A program made the translations under genes and the position numbers. Of a stretch of 8,221 nt of DNA, positions 1 to 6,252 are shown in pieces (position 1 is the stretch's first letter; each line of letters starts with the position of its first letter). The stretch is from Wenzhouxiangella sp. (GTDB taxonomy: Bacteria > Pseudomonadota > Gammaproteobacteria > Xanthomonadales > Wenzhouxiangellaceae), in assembly GCA_021767625.1 (NCBI GenBank), contig JAASTB010000082.1, forward strand, positions 1 to 8,221, read 5' to 3'. Under the pieces are notes generated by a model that saw only the letters and a list, made by a program, of their open reading frames with translations, ran no database searches and was not told the DNA's origin.

Positions 1-1425
1 CCCGCGCTCGATCAGGGCGAGTTCCGCGTCGAGATCGCACTCGACCCGGGCACCCCCCTCGAGCAGACCGGCGAAATGGTTGCCGGTCTGGCGGCCGTGG
101 CCCGGGAGTGGCCGCAAGTCGAGCGCACCGATGCCCTGGTCGGTACCGGCGACCGCATGGACGCCAATCCGGAAGAGGCCGGCGAGCACCGGGCCACCTT
201 CAACGTCGTGCTCAAGCCCGGCGCCGACGGAGACGCCGTGCAGGCCGCCCTGCGCGAGTATCTGGACGAGCGGGCGGGCGTGGATTACACCATCGGCCAG
301 CCGGAACTGTTCACGCTAGCGACTCCGCTGGAGGTCGAGGTCGCCGGCTACGATCTCGAGGAACTGCGCAACGTCGCCGCGCGGATCGCCGCGGGCATGA
401 ACGAACCGCCCCGTTTCGACGATGTGCGCTCTTCGGCCGAACAGGGTTATCCCGAAATCCGGATCCGCTTCGACCATGAGCGCGCTGCGCGGCTGGGGCT
501 CAGGGCCGACCAGATCGCCGACACCGTCGTGCGCCAGGTGCGCGGCGACGTGCCCACCCGCTATAGCTGGCGCGAGCGCGAGATCGACGTGCGGGTGCGC
601 GTGCTCGACGAACAGCGGGCCTCGCCCGAGCGCATCGGCCAGCTGGTCGTCAATCCCGGCGCCGAGCGTCCCGTCACGCTCGATGCCGTGGCCGACATCG
701 ACGTGGCCGTCGGCCCCGGCGAGATTCGCCGCGTCGGCCAGCAGCGCGTGGCGGTGGTCTCGGCCGACGCCAGCTTCGGCGATCTGGGTTCCGCCGCCGC
801 GGAGGCGCGCGAGATCATTGCGTCCATTCCCATGCCGCGGGGCGTGAGCGTTCGCGTCGCCGGCCAGAGCGACGAGATGCAGCGCGCCTTCGGCTCGCTC
901 GTGCTCGCCCTGGGCCTTGCCGTGTTCCTGGTCTACCTGGTCATGGCCTCGCAGTTCGAATCGCTGCTGCACCCCTTCGTGATCCTCCTGACCATTCCGC
1001 TGGCGCTGACCGGCGCGGTCTTCGCGCTCTGGCTGACCGGCACCACGCTGTCGGTCGTGGTTTTCATCGGGGTGATCATGCTCGCCGGCATCGTCGTCAA
1101 CAACGCCATCGTGCTGGTCACTCGCATCAACCAGTTGCGCGCCGAAGGCATGCTGCGAGAGACGGCCATCGTCGAGGCCGGGCGAGCCCGCCTGCGCCCG
1201 ATCGTGATGACCACGCTGACCACCGTTCTGGGCCTGCTTCCGCTCGCGATCGGCTTGGGCGAAGGCTCCGAAATGCGCGCGCCCATGGCGATCGCGGTCA
1301 TCGGCGGCCTGTTGCTGTCGACGGCCCTCACCCTGGTCGTGATTCCCGTGGTCTACAGCCTGCTCGACCGGCGCCGCACGGCCGCCGACGAGGGCACGGC
1401 CCGGGGCGCGGTGACGGCGTCATGA
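1..1425 (+). CDS. RND efflux transporter permease subunit, C-terminal part (5' end outside window)
   Basis: This is the C-terminal 474 codons of an inner-membrane RND drug/proton antiporter of the AcrB (HAE1) superfamily. Reading frame 1 is open from the first base, so the gene starts upstream; the ATG at 76 is internal. The order fits the second half of such a pump. A periplasmic porter/docking region (about fragment residues 1-295) includes a typical stretch with PEIRIRFDHERAARLGL. It is followed by the last transmembrane helices: one around 298-320 ending in MASQFESLLHP, then a pair around 325-380 containing GIVVNNAIVLV, RLRPIVMTTL, and a final helix ending VIPVVYSLLD. The TM10 lysine of AcrB (K940) is an Asn here, at 1099-1101, while the TM11 Arg and Thr are kept (RLRPIVMT). 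The stop codon overlaps the next permease gene by 4 nt, so the two are very likely co-translated. An adaptor (membrane fusion) gene would be expected to the left. The substrate cannot be told from sequence. Confidence 0.93.
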   Translation, partial: PALDQGEFRVEIALDPGTPLEQTGEMVAGLAAVAREWPQVERTDALVGTGDRMDANPEEAGEHRATFNVVLKPGADGDAVQAALREYLDERAGVDYTIGQPELFTLATPLEVEVAGYDLEELRNVAARIAAGMNEPPRFDDVRSSAEQGYPEIRIRFDHERAARLGLRADQIADTVVRQVRGDVPTRYSWREREIDVRVRVLDEQRASPERIGQLVVNPGAERPVTLDAVADIDVAVGPGEIRRVGQQRVAVVSADASFGDLGSAAAEAREIIASIPMPRGVSVRVAGQSDEMQRAFGSLVLALGLAVFLVYLVMASQFESLLHPFVILLTIPLALTGAVFALWLTGTTLSVVVFIGVIMLAGIVVNNAIVLVTRINQLRAEGMLRETAIVEAGRARLRPIVMTTLTTVLGLLPLAIGLGEGSEMRAPMAIAVIGGLLLSTALTLVVIPVVYSLLDRRRTAADEGTARGAVTAS

Positions 1426-4400
1426 ACCGCTTGCCCCGCCTGGCCATCCGCCGCCCGGTGACGACCTGCATGGTCTTCCTGAGCCTGGCCGTGTTCGGCC
1501 TGGTCGCCACCCGGCTGTTGCCGCTGGAGTTCTTCCCGGACGTGGATTTTCCGGGAATGATGATCGAGATTCCGTATCCCGGCAGTTCGCCCGAGGAGGT
1601 CGAGCAGCTCATAGCGCGTCCCGTCGAGGAAGCGCTGGCGACCATGGACGGCATCCAGCGCATGATCACCAACGTCGGCCAGGACGCCGTGATGCTGATC
1701 GTGTTCTTCGACTGGGATGCCGACATGGACGCCCGGGGCGTCGAGGCCAAGGACAAGATCGACGGCATCCGCCACCGATTGCCCGAAGACGTCGACCGCG
1801 TCTTCGTGCGCCGTTTCACCAGCAGCAACGATCCCATCCTGGGGCTGCGCATCGGCTCCAACCGGGATCTCAGCGACGCCTGGGAACTGCTCGACCGCAA
1901 CGTCCGGCGTCGCCTCGAGCGCATCGAGGGCGTGGCCAGCGTGGAGATCGACGGCGTCGAGCCGCGCGAGGTCCGGATCCTGCTGCACGCCGACCGGGTG
2001 GCCGCGCACGGCGTCGACATCAATGCCCTGCGCGATCGCTTGCGCGGGGCCAACTTCTCGGTTTCGGCCGGCTACGTCGAGGACGCCGCCGCCGGACGGC
2101 GCATCCGCGTCACCCCCCTGGGCACCTTCGCCGACATCGACGAGATCCGGCGCCTGCCCATCAACGAGCGCGGACTGCGCCTGGGCGACATCGCCGAGGT
2201 CAGCGTCGAGTCGCCGCCGCGGCGCTACGAGCGCCTGCTCGACGGTCAGTTCGCGGTCGGCGTGAACATCTTCTCCGAAAGCGGCGCCAACCTGGTCGAA
2301 GTCTCCGAGGCCGTGCTCGACGAAATCGACGCCATCAACGAACTGCCCGAGATGGAAGGGATCAACCTGTTCGTGCTCTTCAGCCAGGCCGAGGGCGTCG
2401 TGCAGTCGCTCAAGGACCTGGCCCTGGCCGGGTTGATCGGCGCGCTGATGTCGATGGTCGTGCTCTACGCCTTCCTGCGGCAGTGGGCGACCACCCTGAT
2501 CGTGATGCTGTCGGTGCCGGCGGCGGTGCTGATCACGCTCGGGGCCATGTACTTCCTGGGCCTGTCGCTGAACATCCTGACCATGATGGGCCTGATGCTG
2601 GCCATCGGCATGCTCGTCGACAACGCGGTCGTCGTGACCGAGAGCATCTACCGCTGCCGGCAGCGCTTTCCCGACCAGCCGGGGCGCGCCACGCTCATCG
2701 GCGTGCGCGAGGTGGCCATGGCCGTCACAGCCGGCACGCTGACGACCGTGATCGTCTTTCTCCCCAACATCTTCGGCGCGCAGAACGAGATCACCTCCTT
2801 TTTGTCCTTCGTCGCGTACGCAATCACGATTGCACTGATCGCTTCGCTGCTGATCGCCCAGACCATCATCCCGCTGCTTACCCTCAAGGTGCCGGCCCCG
2901 CCGCCGCCGAAGGCCGGCGGCTGGCTCAACCGCCTGACCAATGTCTACGCTTCGGTGCTCGACTTCAGCCTGCGGCGGCGCTGGCTCACGGCGCTTGGCG
3001 TGTTCGTCCTCCTGGCCAGCGCGGTCGTGCCGCTGGGCCAGATGAAGACCAACATGTTCCAGCAGGCCGAAGGCGACCGCATGATGCTGCACTACAACGT
3101 CGAGGGCACGTATTCGCTCGAACGGGTCCGCCGGGATGTCGACCGCATCGAGGCCTACCTGCGCGACAACCAGGAGCGCTTCGGCTTCGAATCGCTCTAC
3201 AGCTACTACAGCGAGGATCGTGCCGAGACCACCCTGATTCTCGATCCCGACCGGGAAGTCTCCAACGAGCGCATCCGCGAGCTCGTGCGCGAGGACCTGC
3301 CGGCCATCGCCATCGGCCGGCCGGGCTTCGAGTTCCAGCGCGGCGGCGGCGGTGAGTCGCTGAGCCTGACGCTACACGGTGAGTCGAGCGAGCGCCTCTT
3401 CCAGTTGTCCGAGGAGGTCGCGCGTGTACTGTCAACCGTGGAAGGGTTGGTCGACGTGCGCTCTGATTCGACCTCCGGCGCGCAGGAAGTGCAGGTCCGC
3501 GTGGACCGGCAGCGCGCCATTCGCCACGGCCTGTCGAGCCAGCAGGTCGCCCAGGCGATCTCGGTGGCGATGCGCGGCGATCGGCTCAACGAATTCCGCG
3601 GCCCCGAAGGCGAGCTGACCATGCGCCTGGCCTTCCACGGCGGCGATCGGCAAAGCGCGGCACAACTGGCCAACCTGCCGCTGGTCAACGACCGCGGCGA
3701 GCGCATCCGCCTGGCCGCCGTGGCCGACTTCGAGACGGTCGACGGGCCGACCAACGTCTTCCGGCTCAACCGGCGTACCAGTCTCAACGTCAACATGAAC
3801 CTCGAGGACCTGTCGATGGGCGAGGCGCGGGAGGCCATCGGCGCCATGATGAACCAGGTCGCCCTGCCGCCGGGCTACGGCTGGAGTTTCGGCCAGGCCT
3901 TCCAGCGCGAGAACGACGCGATGACCCAGATGATGTTCAACATGCTGCTGGCCATCGCGCTGATCTTCATCGTCATGGCCGCCCTGTTCGAGTCGACGCT
4001 CTTCCCCGCCTCGATCGTGACCTCGATCGTGTTCTCCTTCATCGGCGTGTTCTGGTTCTTCTTCGCCACCGGCACCGAGATGTCGCTGATGGCGATGATC
4101 GGCATGCTGGTCCTGATGGGCATCGTGGTCAACAACGGCATCGTGCTCATCGATCACGTCAACAACCTCAGGCGCCGCGGCATGCCGCGCGACGAGGCCG
4201 TGATCCGGGCCGGTCGCGATCGCCTGCGCCCGATCCTAATGACGGCGGCGACCACCATCCTGGCCATGATCCCGCTGGCCCTGGGCCAGACCCGCATCGG
4301 CGGCGACGGGCCGCCGTACTTCCCGATGGCGCGCGCGGTGATCGGCGGCCTGGCCTTCTCGACCGTGGTCAGCCTGGTGGTGGTGCCCTTCGTCTACGTG

Positions 4401-4475
4401 CTGCTGGACCGGCTGCGTGGCTGGACACGCATTGTCCGCCGGCGGGCATCACTGGGAGCCCGGCGCAGCTACTGA
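1422..4475 (+). CDS. RND efflux transporter permease subunit, complete (1017 aa)
   Basis: This is a complete inner-membrane RND permease of the AcrB superfamily, close to the usual length of 1020-1050 aa. The start ATG overlaps the TGA of the preceding permease (ATGA), which supports the start and implies translational coupling. TM1 is at about residues 13-33, after a short basic N-terminus. A first periplasmic loop follows, with the conserved PGSSPEEVEQ at 54-63. TM2-6 span about 332-490, TM7 is at about 521-539, the second periplasmic loop runs to about 835, and TM8-12 span about 838-992. Proton-relay positions by alignment to AcrB are: D407 kept as D400; D408 replaced by N401 (MLVDNAVVV); K940 replaced by N904 (GIVVNNGIVLID); R971 kept as R934; T978 kept as T941. 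The Asn variants occur in a known RND subgroup, so the protein need not be dead. Two adjacent permeases suggest either a mixed trimer as in MdtBC or two separate trimers sharing one adaptor. Substrate unknown. Confidence 0.95.
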   Translation: MNRLPRLAIRRPVTTCMVFLSLAVFGLVATRLLPLEFFPDVDFPGMMIEIPYPGSSPEEVEQLIARPVEEALATMDGIQRMITNVGQDAVMLIVFFDWDADMDARGVEAKDKIDGIRHRLPEDVDRVFVRRFTSSNDPILGLRIGSNRDLSDAWELLDRNVRRRLERIEGVASVEIDGVEPREVRILLHADRVAAHGVDINALRDRLRGANFSVSAGYVEDAAAGRRIRVTPLGTFADIDEIRRLPINERGLRLGDIAEVSVESPPRRYERLLDGQFAVGVNIFSESGANLVEVSEAVLDEIDAINELPEMEGINLFVLFSQAEGVVQSLKDLALAGLIGALMSMVVLYAFLRQWATTLIVMLSVPAAVLITLGAMYFLGLSLNILTMMGLMLAIGMLVDNAVVVTESIYRCRQRFPDQPGRATLIGVREVAMAVTAGTLTTVIVFLPNIFGAQNEITSFLSFVAYAITIALIASLLIAQTIIPLLTLKVPAPPPPKAGGWLNRLTNVYASVLDFSLRRRWLTALGVFVLLASAVVPLGQMKTNMFQQAEGDRMMLHYNVEGTYSLERVRRDVDRIEAYLRDNQERFGFESLYSYYSEDRAETTLILDPDREVSNERIRELVREDLPAIAIGRPGFEFQRGGGGESLSLTLHGESSERLFQLSEEVARVLSTVEGLVDVRSDSTSGAQEVQVRVDRQRAIRHGLSSQQVAQAISVAMRGDRLNEFRGPEGELTMRLAFHGGDRQSAAQLANLPLVNDRGERIRLAAVADFETVDGPTNVFRLNRRTSLNVNMNLEDLSMGEAREAIGAMMNQVALPPGYGWSFGQAFQRENDAMTQMMFNMLLAIALIFIVMAALFESTLFPASIVTSIVFSFIGVFWFFFATGTEMSLMAMIGMLVLMGIVVNNGIVLIDHVNNLRRRGMPRDEAVIRAGRDRLRPILMTAATTILAMIPLALGQTRIGGDGPPYFPMARAVIGGLAFSTVVSLVVVPFVYVLLDRLRGWTRIVRRRASLGARRSY

Positions 4476-4541
4476 AGGAAATACCCGCCCGCATTTCGCC
4501 TGCGTTGGATTGAATCGGGGTGGTGCGATTCGGCAACTACA

Positions 4542-4586
4542 CGAGCGGCCGCAGTGTTCCGCGCTCGGACTCATTTTCGTTGTTTT
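4542..4586 (+). terminator. weak candidate terminator of the RND operon in the convergent gap
   Basis: The 109-bp gap 4476-4584 separates the convergent RND and hipA genes. It contains a 6-bp stem, CGAGCG at 4542-4547 pairing with CGCTCG at 4562-4567, with a 14-nt loop. A T-rich but interrupted run follows at about 4573-4586. A second short repeat, GAATCG (4512-4517) with CGATTC (4526-4531), has no T-run after it. Neither is a textbook intrinsic terminator, so termination here may be weak or Rho-dependent. Nothing else is visible in the gap. Confidence 0.25.
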
Positions 4587-5841
4587 ATTCGAATGCGGGT
4601 GTCATCCGATTGATGTCCGCCTGCGGTATGCCAGCCTCTCGGGCCGCTGCGCGCCATTCGGCAACGGCTTCTTGCACGGCGGCGAGTGCTTCATCTGCCT
4701 GCTTGCTCTTCAGGCCGAAGTCTTTGGCTGCATCCATTGCGATTTCCACTTCGCAGGCGGTCTCGACTTCATTGATCGCCAGTGACAAGTCTGTGCGGTC
4801 CGGTGTCGGGTTGAGGTCGAACGCCGGGGAAAGCTGGATACCATTCTTGCCGATCAGGAAACCGTGGTTTCTAAGGTGGTCGTCGGTGTTGTGGACCAGG
4901 ATGTTGAACAGCACGCGCCGGAACAGCTCTTGAAGGTCTTCTCGCGGTTGGGCACCGTCAGTTTGTAGCAACTCCACCAACTCGAGGTAGCTGGCGCCTT
5001 CTTCGCCATCGGTGCGCTGCGTGAGGGTCATGGCTGAAACGAAGGCCCGGCGTCGTCCTTGCGTGGTTCGGTCGAAACGGCGGCTCAGAAAGGTCGTGTA
5101 GTTGCTGTTGCCGATTTTCATGCCGCCGGTTTCCGGCACCTGTATACCGGCGCGAGCCGCCAATTTGTGGAGCACGAGTTCCCAGGCGCCGACATCGTGG
5201 CGGTCCTGGCGGCTCGGGAACTTGGCGACGCAGAGTCGGTCGTTCTCGTCTCGAACGGTGGCCTTGGGGCGCGCGCCGCCCAGCGACGTGCCGGGCGCCA
5301 GGAGCTGATCGAGCCACACACGATACTCGGGGTGGTCTTCCTCTTCTGCGTGCGTTTCGAAGGCCAGGCTGGCCGATTGCAGTTCTCGCAGTGAGCTGAT
5401 CGGCGGCACAGCCAGATCGGCATCGCTGCTGATGAAGTGTTCGTCGCGAAGATCCTGGAACCGAAGGGCGCCCAGGCGGGTTTCGTCGTGCACGCCCAGC
5501 AGAAAGTCCCAGTCGCCAAGGGTTCTGGGGCGGCGACCTTCTTCGCGGGCCCGAAGGTTTTCGCGTCTTTGCATAAGAACGCGGCCCCATCGATCCGGGG
5601 CAGAGTCGAGGAATATTCCAAAATTCCCCCGCTCATGCCGCGGATATTGCGGCCCGGTAACCAGCTGAAGTTCCGGGTCGAAGGAGAGGGCTTCGGGCTG
5701 TTTCAGCCAGTTCTGATCGTACTCGAAGGAGAATACCTGGTGGCCGCGTGTCGTCTGGCAGCCCAGATAGCCCATGGTTCGGGGGCCATCAAAGGTCTCC
5801 AGGTCGGCCAGTACACGGACCTGCTCGAGCGGGGTGCTCAC
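4585..5841 (-). CDS. hipA: HipA-family serine/threonine kinase toxin (418 aa)
   Basis: This is a HipA-type toxin kinase, expected in the cytosol. The family phosphorylates essential targets, classically aminoacyl-tRNA synthetases, and causes dormancy. The N-terminal HipA domain (about residues 1-100) contains NFGIFLDSAPDRWGRVLM at 73-90. The kinase body carries a glycine-rich GTSLGGARPKA at 184-194, in which S186 aligns with the autophosphorylated S150 of E. coli HipA. It also has VAKF with the likely ATP-binding K207; the catalytic loop HNTDDHLRNHGF at 317-328, where D320 matches E. coli D309; and the metal-binding SPAFDLNP at 338-345, where D342 matches D332. The catalytic-loop Lys of E. 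coli is Arg324 here. All core residues are present, so the enzyme looks active. The start is GTG at 5841, overlapping the antitoxin stop (GTGA). ATG codons further in would remove the N-terminal domain. Spot G+C of 57-62% is lower than in the flanking genes, which hints at acquisition. The exact substrate is unknown. Confidence 0.92.
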   Translation of the reverse strand: MSTPLEQVRVLADLETFDGPRTMGYLGCQTTRGHQVFSFEYDQNWLKQPEALSFDPELQLVTGPQYPRHERGNFGIFLDSAPDRWGRVLMQRRENLRAREEGRRPRTLGDWDFLLGVHDETRLGALRFQDLRDEHFISSDADLAVPPISSLRELQSASLAFETHAEEEDHPEYRVWLDQLLAPGTSLGGARPKATVRDENDRLCVAKFPSRQDRHDVGAWELVLHKLAARAGIQVPETGGMKIGNSNYTTFLSRRFDRTTQGRRRAFVSAMTLTQRTDGEEGASYLELVELLQTDGAQPREDLQELFRRVLFNILVHNTDDHLRNHGFLIGKNGIQLSPAFDLNPTPDRTDLSLAINEVETACEVEIAMDAAKDFGLKSKQADEALAAVQEAVAEWRAAAREAGIPQADINRMTPAFE

Positions 5842-6167
5842 GACGAGCTCGATGAATCCCGGCTGGCCCTGGCTGACTTGGCTTCGAGTTCGGCGTCCTG
5901 GAGTTTTCGGCCGAGTTCGTCGTCTCGCGCGATGACGGCCAGGTCGTCTTCCAGCCGCAGTGCTTGAAGCACCCTTGCGTAGATGCCGAGCGCCACGGCC
6001 GGATCGCCCTTTTCCACCTTCAGCAGAGTATGGCGCGTGATTCCGGCGCGCTCGGCGACAAGCGCGGCACTATATTGTCGCCGGAGTCGCGCGGCGCGAA
6101 TATTCACGCCGACTCCGGACAGGAGCCGTTTGAGCCGGGGCAGCAGGTTGGGGGATGTTCTGGGCAT
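5838..6167 (-). CDS. hipB: HipB-like antitoxin, XRE-family HTH repressor (109 aa)
   Basis: This is a small helix-turn-helix protein directly upstream of the HipA kinase and almost certainly its antitoxin and autorepressor. After a basic N-terminus, an XRE-type DNA-binding domain covers about residues 20-75. The likely scaffold helix is SAALVAERAG (33-42) and the recognition helix TRHTLLKVEKG (44-54), followed by the family-typical region around GIYARVLQALRLEDDL. The charged tail ends in five serines and is probably disordered, as in antitoxins that are cleared by proteases; that role is an inference. ATG at 6167 is preferred. An in-frame TTG at 6188 would add 7 residues, but it lies inside the operator repeat. 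No clear Shine-Dalgarno precedes the ATG, so translation may be leaderless or weakly initiated. The stop overlaps the hipA GTG by 4 nt, which couples toxin to antitoxin synthesis. Confidence 0.88.
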   Translation of the reverse strand: MPRTSPNLLPRLKRLLSGVGVNIRAARLRRQYSAALVAERAGITRHTLLKVEKGDPAVALGIYARVLQALRLEDDLAVIARDDELGRKLQDAELEAKSARASRDSSSSS

Positions 6168-6221
6168 GGCGTGTAATATCTTACACAAAAACCCGTGGCT
6201 TTGTGCAAGATATTACACGCC
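6168..6221. promoter_or_regulatory. paired palindromic operator of hipBA (22-bp inverted repeat with nested palindromes)
   Basis: Arms at 6168-6189 and 6200-6221 are inverted copies that match at 21 of 22 positions (the exception is 6183 against 6206), separated by 10 bp. Each arm contains its own dyad: GTGTAATATCTTACAC (6171-6186) is a perfect 6-4-6 palindrome, and GTGCAAGATATTACAC (6203-6218) is the same with one change. The two dyad centres are 32 bp apart, about three helical turns, so two HipB dimers would sit on the same face of the DNA. The site abuts the hipB ATG and overlaps the likely promoter, as expected for autorepression. E. coli HipB likewise binds short palindromes with a fixed spacer in front of its operon. 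The binding protein is inferred from position. Confidence 0.75.
6178..6208 (-). promoter_or_regulatory. candidate sigma70-like hipBA promoter inside the operator
   Basis: On the minus strand, TTGCAC (6203-6208) resembles a -35 box. TAAGAT (6178-6183) resembles a -10 box, matching 4 of 6 consensus bases, with a long 19-bp spacer. Transcription would then begin only a few bases before the ATG at 6167, giving a near-leaderless mRNA. This would agree with the absence of a Shine-Dalgarno. An alternative -10, TAATAT (6210-6215), has no good -35. Both lie within the repeat, so HipB binding would block either one. Confidence 0.35.
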
Positions 6222-6252
6222 CTATTCCTTGGGCAGGCTGCCGCGTCGAGAT

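Noticed and set aside
1353..3092. A 579-codon minus-strand open frame opposite the RND genes
   Set aside because: It is His-, Asp- and Gln-rich without recognisable motifs. This is a mirror frame of a GC-rich gene, and the plus strand encodes clear RND helices.
4476..4584. A small gene between the RND operon and hipA
   Set aside because: Short plus-strand frames here run into the 3' end of hipA and show no ribosome site or recognisable protein.
5437..5967. A 176-codon plus-strand reading frame antisense to hipA and hipB
   Set aside because: Its translation shows no domain or membrane pattern. It lies entirely opposite well-supported coding sequence with intact motifs, as expected from GC-rich third positions.
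6168..6221. The inverted repeat as an intrinsic terminator of valS
   Set aside because: No T-run follows the stem on the minus strand, and the hairpin runs directly into the hipB ATG. The nested dyads suit an operator better.
6168..6221. The inverted repeat as an insertion-sequence end or attachment site
   Set aside because: No transposase or integrase gene and no matching copy was seen elsewhere in the window. The dyad sits exactly at an autoregulated promoter.
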